Assembly: GCA_900321005.1 (NCBI GenBank)
Contig: ONUF01000004.1
Span: 52,815 to 116,814 of the forward strand
Direction of reading: 5' to 3'
Origin: an uncultured Bacteroidales bacterium
Lineage (GTDB): Bacteria; Bacteroidota; Bacteroidia; Bacteroidales; Paludibacteraceae
DNA: 64,000 nucleotides
The notes below the pieces were generated by a model. That model worked only from the letters and a program-made list of their open reading frames with translations, searched no databases and was not told the origin of the DNA. Within the stretch, counting starts at the first letter, position 1, and the number at the start of each line of letters is the position of its first letter. Positions 23,399 through 33,383 of this stretch are shown one piece after another. Made by a program: the position numbers and the translations under genes.

Positions 23399-26300
23399 AT
23401 GAAAAACGATCTCTTTTCATTCCGCACAGCGCTAATGTCGCTATTCCTTGTACTCGGTATGGCGGCGTACGCGCAAGCACCCGTCACAGGTACGGTTATT
23501 GATGCGGCGAATGGTGAACCGATTATTGGAGCGTCCATCCTTGAGATAGGTACGACCAATGGTACGATTACCGATTTTGACGGTAACTTTAATTTGACAG
23601 TACAGCCGGGCGCTAAACTCGCAATTTCCTACATGGGTTATAAGACCCAAGAACTCGCAGCACAACCGGTGATGTCTGTCAAACTCGGCGAAGACTCCGA
23701 GCTTTTGGACGAAGTCGTTGTTGTCGGTTATGGTGTTGTTAAGAAAAACGATGCGACCGGTTCTGTAACGGCTATCAAACCGGATGAGATGAATAAAGGT
23801 CTCACGACGACGGCTACTGATATGATCTCCGGTAAGATTGCCGGTGTTCAGGTAACCAACGGCGGTGGTACTCCTGGTGGAGGCGCTACGATCCGTATTC
23901 GTGGTGGTTCGTCCCTCCGTGCTTCGAACGACCCGTTGATCGTCATTGATGGACTTGCAATGGATAACAATGGTATCCCGGGCGCTGCCAGCGGACTCTC
24001 AATGGTCAACCCGTCCGATATCGAGACTTTCACCGTCCTCAAGGATGCTTCCGCAACAGCTATCTACGGTTCGCGTGCTTCCAATGGTGTCATCATCATC
24101 ACCACCAAGAAAGGTGCTGCAGGTCAAAAGATGAAAGTAACCTATGATGGTAACGTTTCTTTCGGTACGCTCTTGGATAGAATGCAGGTGTTGACCGGCG
24201 ATGAGACACGCGCTTATGCAACGTCGCTTGGCTATGGTCGCGAAGATATGAGTTATCTTGGAACGGCAAATACCGATTGGCAAGACCAGATCTATCGCAC
24301 CGCTGTTTCTACGGACCATAACGTGTCCATCACCGGCGGCGTGAAAGATAAGATTGTCAATATGCCGTATCGTGCTTCCATTGGTTATACCCTCAACAAC
24401 GGTATTATCAAGACTTCGCAGATGCAGCGTGTAACGGCTGCGGTAAACCTCAGCCCGTCCTTCTTGGATAACCACCTCAACTTCAATTTCAACTTGAAGG
24501 GAATGTACATCTACAATAGTTACGAACCCGGCGTAGCAGGTATGGCGCTCTCTATGGACCCGACCCAACCAGTAACTGTAGGCGAAGATGGTGTACGCGG
24601 TATATACGGCGATATGCTCCTCTCCTATGAGGATGCGAAGAACTTCGGCTATTTCTTCCAACCGACGGAGTTGAGTGATGCATACAGCGATCCTGCATGG
24701 CCGCGTATCCCGCGTCCGCAGGCAAACTACAACCCGGTTTCGGCCCTCAATCAGCAATCGTCTATCGCTAATTCCGGTGCCTTTATTGGAAATGCGGAAG
24801 TAGATTATAAGATTCACGGTTTTGAAGACCTGCGCCTTCACGCCAACTTTGGTGCGGACTACTCGTATGGTAAGCAGGATTACCGCAATCTGCCTACGGG
24901 TATAGCTGACTTCTACTACGGTAAGGTGGCGTATGATAAGAAACATAAATATAACCTGCAGTTCAACGCGTACGCGCAGTATTATAAGGACTTTAATGAG
25001 AACCAACATTTCGACATCATGGCCGGTTATGAGTGGCAGCACTTCTATAACGACAGCTATTATATCGGTAATGGTTGGTATCAGCCTACCAGCACTAAGA
25101 CGGATTCGAAAGGTAATCCGATGGCTGGTAAAATAGCGAACTTCTCTACCTCGTCCGGTAAGACCGAAAGTTACCTCGTGTCGTTCTTCGGACGTGTGAA
25201 CTACATTGGATGGAACCAACTCATGATCACGGCTACCTTCCGTGCGGATGGTTCGTCTCGTTTTGCACCGAATAACCGCTGGGGCTACTTCCCCTCTGTG
25301 GCACTCGGATGGAAGATCAAAGAGACCTTCATGAAGGATGTGCACTGGCTCAATGACCTCAAGCTCCGTCTCGGTTATGGTATCACCGGTCAGCAGGAAG
25401 GTATTGCGGATTATGCGTATATGGCATCATATGTGAAGAGTGGCAACTATGAGATATACTATCCTGTAGGTGGTGAGAATAACTATGCTACTACTGATAT
25501 GGACCTCAATAACGTAGAGCATGTAACCGACCAGAATGGTAACGAACTCTATTACTCTTTCCGCCCGAAGGCTTACAACTATGATTTGACATGGGAGAAA
25601 ACAACTACCTATAACGCAGGTATCGATTACTCTTTCTTGAACAACCGTATCTCCGGTGCGATTGACTACTACTATCGTCTTACCAAAGACTTGTTGAATG
25701 AAGTTCCGGTAGCCGCCGGTACGAACTTCCGTAATAAAGTGGTACAGAACGTAGGAACCTTGACGAACCAAGGTGTTGAGTTCTCTATCAATGCAGTTGT
25801 GCTCGACTACGGAAAGAAATTCAAATGGGATCTGGGATATAACTTCACATGGAATGAGAATAAAATCACCAGCCTGAATACTGGTAAGGATCAAACTCCT
25901 ATACCTACCGGAGGTATCGGCGTAGGTATGGATAACAATGTACAGCGTCACGCGGTAGGATATCCGATTTCTTCCTTCTACGTGTACGAGACCAAACAGG
26001 CTGTACGCCAGAATGGTGAGAAATATTGGTACTTCGTGGATAGAACGGGAGATGGTGTTGTGGATGAAAACGATAAGTACTACTATCATAGTGCTGCAGC
26101 ACCGTTCACCATGGGATTCCAGATGAAGTTCCAATTCTATGATTTCGACTTGGGTATGTCCTTCCGTGCTTCCATCGGCAACTATGTGTATAACAACGTG
26201 AAGGCTTCGAACCTCCAGTTCGTTCCGGGTAGTATGTTCAATCAAGGCAAATACTTCCGTGGTATCTTGGCGAACAGCTTCTATGCATATAATGCCGATA

Positions 26301-26593
26301 ATATGGGACCGAATAAGGTATATATGAATGAGGCCGGTACAGGAACCACTTCTTCGGAATGGTACTTCGCGGATTACTTCGTAGAGAACGCTTCCTTCCT
26401 CCGTTGTGATAACATCACCCTCGGTTGGTCGTTCCAGCGCCCGAAGATCTCCGGACGTGTATATGCTACGGTTAGCAACCCGTTCGTGATCTCGAAATAC
26501 TCAGGTCTTGACCCGGAAATCTTTGGCGGTATAGACAGCAGTATTTACCCGCGTTCCATGACCACCATTTTGGGTGTTAACCTGCAATTCTAA
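23399..26593 (+). CDS. susC: SusC/RagA-type TonB-linked outer-membrane transporter
   Basis: At 1064 residues, usual for the family. A signal peptide (to about 26) precedes a carboxypeptidase-regulatory-like domain (about 29-100) with GTVIDAANGEPIIGASI. Then come the TonB box region with DEVVVVGYGVVKKNDATGSV, the plug with RIRGGSSLRASNDPLIVIDG and GSRASNGVIIITTKKG, and a long barrel ending in GVNLQF with the terminal aromatic residue. It imports a glycan across the outer membrane with SusD as lid. The substrate cannot be read directly. Confidence 0.95.
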   Translation: MKNDLFSFRTALMSLFLVLGMAAYAQAPVTGTVIDAANGEPIIGASILEIGTTNGTITDFDGNFNLTVQPGAKLAISYMGYKTQELAAQPVMSVKLGEDSELLDEVVVVGYGVVKKNDATGSVTAIKPDEMNKGLTTTATDMISGKIAGVQVTNGGGTPGGGATIRIRGGSSLRASNDPLIVIDGLAMDNNGIPGAASGLSMVNPSDIETFTVLKDASATAIYGSRASNGVIIITTKKGAAGQKMKVTYDGNVSFGTLLDRMQVLTGDETRAYATSLGYGREDMSYLGTANTDWQDQIYRTAVSTDHNVSITGGVKDKIVNMPYRASIGYTLNNGIIKTSQMQRVTAAVNLSPSFLDNHLNFNFNLKGMYIYNSYEPGVAGMALSMDPTQPVTVGEDGVRGIYGDMLLSYEDAKNFGYFFQPTELSDAYSDPAWPRIPRPQANYNPVSALNQQSSIANSGAFIGNAEVDYKIHGFEDLRLHANFGADYSYGKQDYRNLPTGIADFYYGKVAYDKKHKYNLQFNAYAQYYKDFNENQHFDIMAGYEWQHFYNDSYYIGNGWYQPTSTKTDSKGNPMAGKIANFSTSSGKTESYLVSFFGRVNYIGWNQLMITATFRADGSSRFAPNNRWGYFPSVALGWKIKETFMKDVHWLNDLKLRLGYGITGQQEGIADYAYMASYVKSGNYEIYYPVGGENNYATTDMDLNNVEHVTDQNGNELYYSFRPKAYNYDLTWEKTTTYNAGIDYSFLNNRISGAIDYYYRLTKDLLNEVPVAAGTNFRNKVVQNVGTLTNQGVEFSINAVVLDYGKKFKWDLGYNFTWNENKITSLNTGKDQTPIPTGGIGVGMDNNVQRHAVGYPISSFYVYETKQAVRQNGEKYWYFVDRTGDGVVDENDKYYYHSAAAPFTMGFQMKFQFYDFDLGMSFRASIGNYVYNNVKASNLQFVPGSMFNQGKYFRGILANSFYAYNADNMGPNKVYMNEAGTGTTSSEWYFADYFVENASFLRCDNITLGWSFQRPKISGRVYATVSNPFVISKYSGLDPEIFGGIDSSIYPRSMTTILGVNLQF

Positions 26594-26623
26594 TATTTGT
26601 AAACACATTAAATAACATATACT

Positions 26624-28336
26624 ATGAATAAGTTATTGAAATATGCATTGATGGCGTGCGTGGCTTTTGTATGTGCTTCTTGTGTGCAAGACCTCAACAC
26701 AATTCCTATCGATGAGAAATCTGAAACGGGTTTCAACCAGGACGCTATCTTTACTAAGATTTATGCTACCTTGGCTACTACAGGTCAGAATGTAGATAGT
26801 AAGGTTGATGAGTCAGGTGATATTACCGGTATTGATGAGGGTACATCCGCTTTCTATCGTATGATGTGGGAGCTCAATGAGTTCCCTTCCGATGAAGGTT
26901 GGTGGATATGGGAAGATCCGGGAGTAGCCGAAGTGCGTACCATGGAATGGCTCGGCGATAACTACCTCGTAAAAGGTCTGTACTATCGTTATGTAACGGA
27001 TATTAAGTATTGCAACCACTTCCTCGCAAATGCAGAATCAACCTCTGCTAAGGGTGCAGAGCAATGCGCAGAAGTACGTTTCATCCGTGCCCTCAACTAT
27101 TGGTATCTGTTGGATATGTTCAAGTTCATACCTTTCTCTGCGAAAGAGAGTACGGATCCGAAGAACTATCCGGATTATTTGACGCGCGCTGAGTTATTCG
27201 AGTGGCTGGAGAAGGAATTAAAAGAACTCACGGTCATCCTGCCGGCACAGCGCCTCGGTAAATACCGTGTAGATCAAACAGCGGCTTGGATTCTTTTGGG
27301 GCGTATGTACCTCAATGCGAAAGTGTATATTGGCGAGGAGAAATGGCAAGAAGCCAAAACAGCGGCGGACAATGCCCTCTCCAATAGCTATTATCAATTG
27401 TTTGAGGAGAGCGTGACCAATAAGGACGGTATCGTTTATTCCCCGTATCAGCAACTCTTCATGGGTGATAACGATCGAGAGAATACGCTCAACAATAATC
27501 CCGGTCCTGCAAGAGAAGCAGTCCTGTTGGTTTATCAGGATGGTAACTACTGCCGTTGTTGGGGTGGATCGATGTTCGTGATTGCTTCCGTTCGTGACGC
27601 AGGTATGATTCCTTGGGGTGTAACCGAGAGTTGGAACTGTATCCGTACCTCGCCGGAGTTTGTATATAAATTCAAGCCCGAGGATATAACGACCGATAGC
27701 ATGAAGAAAATCAAAGCGGACGAGTATCATATGCCGATCGTGCTCGGTGATGACCGCGCAATCCTTTGCTCCTATGTAGCAGAGTCCGAAAAGTCATGGA
27801 AACTCGAGGGCGGTAAAGCGTCCAGCCTCTATGCCTCTTGGTCATGCCCGAAATTCACGGCGGTATATTCGACTTCTGATAGTTTGAAACAAGTGCGTAA
27901 CTCGCATTCGCAATGGCCGGATACCGATGTACCTTTGATTCGTATCGCAGAGGCCTACATGACGAAAGCAGAGGCTATGCTCCGTCTCGGAGATAATGGC
28001 GGCGCTATGCAGCTTATCAATGATAAGATCCGTAGTCGTGCGCATGCGAAACCGCTGACATCCTTGGACGAAGACATCATGCTCGATGAGTGGAGCCGTG
28101 AGTTCTGGGGCGAAGGACGTCGTCGTACGGACCTTGTTCGCTTCAATCGTTTTGCCGGTGCTGAAGCGGATGCTTCCGGCTATACGTGGGAAGGTCGTCC
28201 GGGTAAGGCTGCAGAGAAATACAATTGGTTCCCTGTGCCTTCGGATGATAAGAAGACGAACCCGAACTTCAAACTGCAAGTGGAGAGCAAACCTGATGCA
28301 CTTCCTGGCGGTGACGGTTACACCTATGCGGACTAA
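26624..28336 (+). CDS. susD: SusD/RagB-type glycan-binding lipoprotein
   Basis: At 570 residues. The signal ends in FVCASC (C20), the lipid site. TPR-like helices and the family hallmarks are present: RFIRALNYWYLLDMFK (about 153-168), PLIRIAEAYMTKAEAMLRLG near 435-454 and RREFWGEGRR-like WSREFWGEGRRRTDLVRFNR near 489-508. It forms the lid over SusC and binds the glycan at the surface. The gene lies 30 bases after susC, as in nearly all such loci. Confidence 0.95.
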   Translation: MNKLLKYALMACVAFVCASCVQDLNTIPIDEKSETGFNQDAIFTKIYATLATTGQNVDSKVDESGDITGIDEGTSAFYRMMWELNEFPSDEGWWIWEDPGVAEVRTMEWLGDNYLVKGLYYRYVTDIKYCNHFLANAESTSAKGAEQCAEVRFIRALNYWYLLDMFKFIPFSAKESTDPKNYPDYLTRAELFEWLEKELKELTVILPAQRLGKYRVDQTAAWILLGRMYLNAKVYIGEEKWQEAKTAADNALSNSYYQLFEESVTNKDGIVYSPYQQLFMGDNDRENTLNNNPGPAREAVLLVYQDGNYCRCWGGSMFVIASVRDAGMIPWGVTESWNCIRTSPEFVYKFKPEDITTDSMKKIKADEYHMPIVLGDDRAILCSYVAESEKSWKLEGGKASSLYASWSCPKFTAVYSTSDSLKQVRNSHSQWPDTDVPLIRIAEAYMTKAEAMLRLGDNGGAMQLINDKIRSRAHAKPLTSLDEDIMLDEWSREFWGEGRRRTDLVRFNRFAGAEADASGYTWEGRPGKAAEKYNWFPVPSDDKKTNPNFKLQVESKPDALPGGDGYTYAD

Positions 28337-28412
28337 CTAAGAACATCAACATCAAAATTGATGAATATAACAAAACAAATTAACATTATTAACAATTAAA
28401 ATCTTTAAATTT

Positions 28413-29711
28413 ATGAAGAAGATTTATGCATTTTTGGCAGCTGCACTCATGAGTGCAAGTCTGTTTGCTTCTCCTGCTTCAGTTCCTACAGTCGCTGACT
28501 TGGCAGCTGTTGCTGATCTGGAAAACGATGTAGTGCTCTGCCTCTATTTGCCGGATGATGGCTCCACCTGTAACGACGTTTATTTCGTAGGTTCGTTCAC
28601 TGGATGGAATGCTGATTTTACGGGATGTCCGAAGTTTGAGAAGCTGGATGGTTTTGATGGCTGGTTCTTTGCTTCTGCTGCTTACACTGAGGGTATTATG
28701 GGTAAGCCTATTCAGGCTAAGTCCGATGGTTCTTTTGACTGGAAATTCCAATCTGGAGATCCGGACGCATGGAATCCCCTGGGTGGTAATGAGGCAACCA
28801 TTGAAAAAGAGAACGGCACTGAGTCTAAAGTTGCTTATGGAAGTGCAGGTGCTTACATCTATGAGCTCAAGTATTGGAAAGAGCACAACACGCCGTGCGT
28901 TTATGTTCCGAAGCACAAATATACCTTTGTGCTGAAAGATCCGTACTGCGAAGAGAACCCTGAGTTCGTTCCGCAGGTTGCAGGTGACTTCAACTGGGAT
29001 GGTATTGATATGAACGAGGGTACCTATGAGGGTGACTTCGCTTGGATTCTGGTGATCGAAACCGAGGAAGGTAACGCATACAAGTTCAAAGAGAAAACGC
29101 TCGGTTGGGACAACCAATTAGAGTACTTCGATGGTTCCTCTTGGAAGAAATTTGATAATCGTCCGCTGCCCGTTGCAACCCAGGACACTACCTTAGTATT
29201 TGACTATTCGAATACAGAAAACTTCCGTTATCCGTTGTGTGGTCTTGTTTCTGTCGAGGTAGAAATCACGGCTACCCTTCCGGCAGGTGCTCCTGAAATC
29301 GGTGTTGAGTTGATGGGTTCCTTCGACGGCGGTGTATGGGACGGCGAAGGCCTGCTCATGGAGATTGACGCTGAGACCGGTGATTACAAAGCTACCATCA
29401 AGGCAAACGAGGCGGCTGAGTTCAAGTTCCGTGAGAAAGGCAATTGGGATAACCAACTCGAGCAGTTTGATGGTGCTGAGTGGGGAGTTGCCGGCAACTT
29501 CAAAGTTGGCGAAGAGTGGGAAGATGAAGGTGGCAAGAAGGTTATTATCCTTGACCTCAGCGATGCTTCCGAGTGGCGTTGGAAATCTCCTGCACAAGGC
29601 ATCGAGCAAATCAAGTTGACCGAGGATGCTCACAAGGTTGTTGTTGACGGTGTGCTCTACATCGTTCGTGACAACAAACTGTTCAACCTCCAAGGTGCAC
29701 AAGTTCGCTAA
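28413..29711 (+). CDS. SusE/F-like multidomain glycan-binding secreted protein
   Basis: At 432 residues. A signal peptide (MKKIYAFLAAALMSASLFAS) lacks a lipid cysteine. Three related beta domains start with FVGSFTGWNADF (about 54), VAGDFNWDGIDM (about 190) and LMGSFDGGVWDGEG (about 302), like CBM48/SusE starch-binding folds. A repeated form WDNQLE with FDG occurs twice (about 230 and 349). The last 20 residues (DGVLYIVRDNKLFNLQG then AQVR) match the tail of the LRR protein at 60037, suggesting a sorting tail. It probably binds the glycan outside the cell. It is last in the operon and is followed by a terminator. Confidence 0.7.
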   Translation: MKKIYAFLAAALMSASLFASPASVPTVADLAAVADLENDVVLCLYLPDDGSTCNDVYFVGSFTGWNADFTGCPKFEKLDGFDGWFFASAAYTEGIMGKPIQAKSDGSFDWKFQSGDPDAWNPLGGNEATIEKENGTESKVAYGSAGAYIYELKYWKEHNTPCVYVPKHKYTFVLKDPYCEENPEFVPQVAGDFNWDGIDMNEGTYEGDFAWILVIETEEGNAYKFKEKTLGWDNQLEYFDGSSWKKFDNRPLPVATQDTTLVFDYSNTENFRYPLCGLVSVEVEITATLPAGAPEIGVELMGSFDGGVWDGEGLLMEIDAETGDYKATIKANEAAEFKFREKGNWDNQLEQFDGAEWGVAGNFKVGEEWEDEGGKKVIILDLSDASEWRWKSPAQGIEQIKLTEDAHKVVVDGVLYIVRDNKLFNLQGAQVR

Positions 29712-29727
29712 TAAGTAGCGTCTATGC

Positions 29728-29785
29728 ATCAGCCATTCCTGGCTGATCAAACAAATAGCCCGGGCATCTGCTCGGGCTATTTTTG
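29728..29785 (+). terminator. Double hairpin terminator of the uptake operon
   Basis: The first hairpin has perfect 8-bp arms (29728-29735 with 29740-29747). The second pairs ATAGCCCG with CGGGCTAT (29755-29780 region) and is followed by TTTTTG. Transcription from the opposite galactose operon ends at 29886, so the region also separates convergent genes. Confidence 0.85.
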
Positions 29786-29827
29786 TATGCGTTTGCCTGT
29801 TGTTTTGCTGTGCGTTTGCTGGTAATC

Positions 29828-29860
29828 TCGGGGTCTTATCGGGGGTATATCGTATCCTGC
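29828..29860. repeat. 11-bp array between convergent operons
   Basis: TCGGGGTCTTA, TCGGGGGTATA and TCGTATCCTGC have an 11-bp period and resemble the array at 20598-20641. Confidence 0.5.
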
Positions 29861-29885
29861 ACTACCTTATAATATACTACGTATA

Positions 29886-32369
29886 TTATTCCGTGATTTT
29901 GAATTTACCCTTCCATCCTTTTCGGAGGATAAACGTGCATTGTCCGGCGAAAGCGTGCATCTGCGGTTCTACGAACGCGTCCAGACAAGCCGCGTCGCCG
30001 TTTGCTGTAGCAATGAAGCCTGTTCCTTCGTAGCGAATGAGGTTGTCGGCTTTCGGGCAGAGGTTGCCGTCTTTATCTACAACTCGCACGGTCATGTAGC
30101 ACAGTTCCTCGGGATTCTCCTTCTCATTGGCCCAAACAACTTCTAAATGATCCGGTTCTCCGGCGGTCTTCACTGTCTCGCGTGCTGCCTCTTGGCCCTT
30201 CTCGTCGTACGCTACCACGGTGATCTCTCCAGCTTCAAACGGAATGTCGAACCACATCAGTCGGTAGCGCGGCAATAACTCCGGACGCGGCGCGCTGCCC
30301 CATACAGGAGGCACGAAATCACCCACCTTCGGCATCTGACTGATATTTGCCTCTAAGCCTTCTTCGTTAGCCTCTAACCTTTCGCCCTTCGCCAAGCGTT
30401 CTGTCTCTTCGGGCGTCGCAAAGCGCAGTTTGCCGTAGCTCTTGCCGTTGACGAACAACTCCGCACTCGGATAACTCGTATAGCAGAACACCGGTACTAT
30501 ATCGCCTTCGCTCCAGTTCCAGTGCGGCAATACGTGCAAAGTCGCGTCCTCTTTGTTCCATTGACTCCGATAGAGCCAGAAACGGTCTTTCGGCAGCGAA
30601 GCTAAGTCGATGATACCGAAATAGCTGCTGTGACTCGGCCAAGCGTCCGTGTCGTATGGCGAGGGTTCGCCCAAATAGTCAAAGCCTGTCCATACAAATT
30701 GACCTAAGGTCCAAGTATAATCGTCCTGCAGCTGAAAATCCTGTTCCGGCAGCCCTGACCATGCGCAGTATTCTACGTCATATCCGGAGGACTGGTTGTC
30801 CGGATACTTTGCGTCCGGCTGAATGACCGCAGGAATCTTATAGACGCCGCGACTCGAAACGGTCGAAGCCGTCTCCGAACCAAGAATCATCTTCTGCGGC
30901 AAGTGCTCATATCCCTCTTCATACCTGCTCGTGCGATAATTGAAACCCGGCAACTCTACCGCTGCGCCAAAACCGTTGTGAATCACGTGCATCGCTTGGT
31001 CCATGCCGTTCGTCACAGGTCGGGTCGGGTCGAGCTGGTGAAAGAGTTCTTGCAGTTTCGTCACGATCTCAATGCCGTCCGGCAATACTTGGTTCCACAC
31101 CTCATTACCGCTTGACCAAAGCATCACACAGGCGTTGTTGCGGTAGTGCTTCACCATATTTGTGATGTCCCATTTCCACCAGTCATTAAACTCCTTATTA
31201 TAATCATTCTCCGTCTTGCCCCAGTTCCATACATCGAACGGCTCAATCATCATCATCATTCCCATTTCATCGCATAGCTCCACCAGTTCCGGTGCGGGCA
31301 TGTTATGACTCGTGCGGATGGCGTCGCAACCCATCTCCTTCAGCATCGCTATTTGGTGACGCAATGCGTCCTTATGAATTGCCGCGCCGAGCGGACCTAA
31401 GTCATGGTGATTGCACACACCTTTGAACTTACGCGTCTCGCCGTTCAACTGGAATCCATGTTCCGGCGTATACGAAATAGCGCGAATGCCAAAGCGGTTC
31501 TCCACTTCGTCCAGCAGAACTGACTGCTGATCACTGACTTCTGAGTGCTTATAGACTCGCGTACGCGCAGTATAAAGATGCGGTGTCTCAGGACTCCATA
31601 ACTGAGGATTTTTCACCTCCGCTACACTCTGCTGTCCCTCTGCCGTCGCTACAACCTTACCCTTGTAAAGTATATCGGTCTGTACTCTGTAATCTGTATT
31701 CTGTATTCCAAACTCGTCCACGCCGTTCTGCAACTCCACGTCGATGGTCACTTGCGCGAATTCTTTGCTCACTTTCGGCGTACGAATCAGCACTCCGAAT
31801 GTCGGAATATGAATAGGGTCGGTCTCTACCAAGTGCACATTGCGGTACAATCCTGCGCCCGGATACCATCGGCTCTGCTGCGGTTTGTTCTCCAAGAACA
31901 CATCAATATCGACACTGTCGCCGGTAATAAGTTGCGGCAATATATAGCAGTCGAAGGTGTTGTAGCCGTACGGCCAATAGACCATCTCTTCGCCGTTCAC
32001 ATACACATCCGCATGACTCATCGCACCGTCAAAAACAAGGGTATAGAACTTATCTTTGTTTACTTTCACGCGCGTGCGGTAATGCCCTTTACCCATCCAA
32101 GGCAAACCACCGCTGCGACCGGTTTTCCAAGTCGGTTCACTCTCGCCGTTCTGCACGACAATCACTTCCTGCAAATCGTTCGCGCGGTCAAACGGACCGC
32201 TGATGGCCCAATCGTGCGGCACGGTGATGTCTTGCCATACGGGATTTTCTGTGGTGTCTTGGGTGAACTGCCACTGACGCAGCAAAGTGTCCGTGCGAAC
32301 GGGTTGTCTCGTCGAGCAGGCGCCAAGCAGCATACTCAGCGCCAACAGGGAATAGAGAAGTTTTTTCAT
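29886..32369 (-). CDS. GH2 beta-galactosidase, lipoprotein
   Basis: At 827 residues. A lipid-type signal peptide (LLGAC, C18) places it in the periplasm or at the cell surface. Domains in order: sugar-binding jelly roll (about 25-185), Ig-like (about 190-300), TIM barrel (about 305-600) and C-terminal beta domains. The acid/base is E423 in SSGNEVWN and the nucleophile E499 in MILGSETA. GH2 enzymes of this type release galactose from beta-galactosides. Operon partners galM and galK, and the ATGA overlap with galM, support galactoside use. Two heptamer arrays lie in frame in the Ig-like part (residues about 220-235 and 274-283). Confidence 0.85.
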   Translation of the reverse strand: MKKLLYSLLALSMLLGACSTRQPVRTDTLLRQWQFTQDTTENPVWQDITVPHDWAISGPFDRANDLQEVIVVQNGESEPTWKTGRSGGLPWMGKGHYRTRVKVNKDKFYTLVFDGAMSHADVYVNGEEMVYWPYGYNTFDCYILPQLITGDSVDIDVFLENKPQQSRWYPGAGLYRNVHLVETDPIHIPTFGVLIRTPKVSKEFAQVTIDVELQNGVDEFGIQNTDYRVQTDILYKGKVVATAEGQQSVAEVKNPQLWSPETPHLYTARTRVYKHSEVSDQQSVLLDEVENRFGIRAISYTPEHGFQLNGETRKFKGVCNHHDLGPLGAAIHKDALRHQIAMLKEMGCDAIRTSHNMPAPELVELCDEMGMMMMIEPFDVWNWGKTENDYNKEFNDWWKWDITNMVKHYRNNACVMLWSSGNEVWNQVLPDGIEIVTKLQELFHQLDPTRPVTNGMDQAMHVIHNGFGAAVELPGFNYRTSRYEEGYEHLPQKMILGSETASTVSSRGVYKIPAVIQPDAKYPDNQSSGYDVEYCAWSGLPEQDFQLQDDYTWTLGQFVWTGFDYLGEPSPYDTDAWPSHSSYFGIIDLASLPKDRFWLYRSQWNKEDATLHVLPHWNWSEGDIVPVFCYTSYPSAELFVNGKSYGKLRFATPEETERLAKGERLEANEEGLEANISQMPKVGDFVPPVWGSAPRPELLPRYRLMWFDIPFEAGEITVVAYDEKGQEAARETVKTAGEPDHLEVVWANEKENPEELCYMTVRVVDKDGNLCPKADNLIRYEGTGFIATANGDAACLDAFVEPQMHAFAGQCTFILRKGWKGKFKITE
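31521..31548. repeat. Heptamer array inside the GH2 gene (first)
   Basis: TGACTGC, TGATCAC, TGACTTC and TGAGTGC follow at 7-bp period and encode part of the Ig-like domain (about HSEVSDQQS). Confidence 0.7.
31681..31708. repeat. Heptamer array inside the GH2 gene (second)
   Basis: TGTACTC, TGTAATC, TGTATTC and TGTATTC form a clean 7-bp array, read in frame as part of IQNTDYRVQTD. Confidence 0.8.
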
Positions 32370-33361
32370 AAGAAGCGGTATTCAGTTGTTTCGTCTAATC
32401 GCTCATTCGGGAGCAGGATGATGTTCGGGAAATCATCGTGGTGAATACTGTCGGGCCAGTTCTGCGCCTCCAGACACACGGCATGTTGCTCATCGTACAT
32501 CGTGCCACTCTTGCCTTCGTTGCGCTCAATCCAGTTGCCGGTATAGACCTGCAGACCCTTCATCGTCGTCCAGCACTCCATCGTGCGACCGTCCGCCTCC
32601 AAAGTGCAGGCATGGCGTAACTCTTTCGGAGCATCGCCGGCGCAGAGACACCAGTTATTATCGAGTCCGCGCCAAGTAGCGAAGAACGGGTCGTTGATAC
32701 GGTCGCCGATACGTGTCGGTTTTCGGAAATCCATCGGAGTGCCCTCTACATTTTTGATCTCTCCGGTGGGACAGGTGAACTCGTCGAAAGGCGTAAATTG
32801 ATCGGCATTGATTTGCAGCACATGGTCATCGATGCGTCCGCTGCCTTCGCCCGCGAGGTTGAAGTACGCATGGTTCGTCATCGCGACAATCGTCGGCGCG
32901 TCAGTCTTCGCCTCATAGTGAATGACGAGTCGGTTGTCTTTGGTTGCCGTATAGGTCACCCATACATCCAGATTACCGGGATAGCCTTCTTCGCCATCCT
33001 TCGCGCGGTAATGAAGTGTGATCTCGTGTGCGCATTGCGCTGTGACGTCCCAGATCTTCGCATTGAACCCCTCGATACCGCCGTGCAAACTGTTGGGACC
33101 GTTGTTGATGGGCAATCTGAATACTGAATTCTGAAGACTGAATTCTCCTCCCTTGATGCGGTTCGCTACGCGTCCGCAAATCGCATTGAAATAGGTCTCT
33201 TTCGTGCGCCATTCTTCGGCTGTCTTGAAGCCGAGCACAATGTCCTTTACCTCGCCTTTGCGGTTAGCAACCAGCAGCTTCGTAATCTTCGCGCCGAGAT
33301 TGGAAATCTCCACCTTCAGCCCGCCGCTACTTTTAATTTTATAGAATTGTATATTTTTCAT
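32366..33361 (-). CDS. galM: Aldose 1-epimerase (galactose mutarotase)
   Basis: At 331 residues, the usual size. The N-terminal GANITKL-like NLGAKITKLLV, NSLHGGIEGFNAKIW, TNHAYFNLAG with its catalytic histidine, and late CLEAQNWPDS with the catalytic glutamate are all present. It turns beta-D-galactose into the alpha form that galactokinase uses. It overlaps the GH2 gene by 4 bases and follows galK by 22. A heptamer array (33117-33144) is read in frame as SLQNSVFRL near residue 76. Confidence 0.9.
   Translation of the reverse strand: MKNIQFYKIKSSGGLKVEISNLGAKITKLLVANRKGEVKDIVLGFKTAEEWRTKETYFNAICGRVANRIKGGEFSLQNSVFRLPINNGPNSLHGGIEGFNAKIWDVTAQCAHEITLHYRAKDGEEGYPGNLDVWVTYTATKDNRLVIHYEAKTDAPTIVAMTNHAYFNLAGEGSGRIDDHVLQINADQFTPFDEFTCPTGEIKNVEGTPMDFRKPTRIGDRINDPFFATWRGLDNNWCLCAGDAPKELRHACTLEADGRTMECWTTMKGLQVYTGNWIERNEGKSGTMYDEQHAVCLEAQNWPDSIHHDDFPNIILLPNERLDETTEYRFL
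33117..33144. repeat. Heptamer array inside galM
   Basis: CTGAATA, CTGAATT, CTGAAGA and CTGAATT are four 7-bp units with shared CTGAA. Confidence 0.9.
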
Positions 33362-33383
33362 CGGAATACTCTGATTATTCGGA

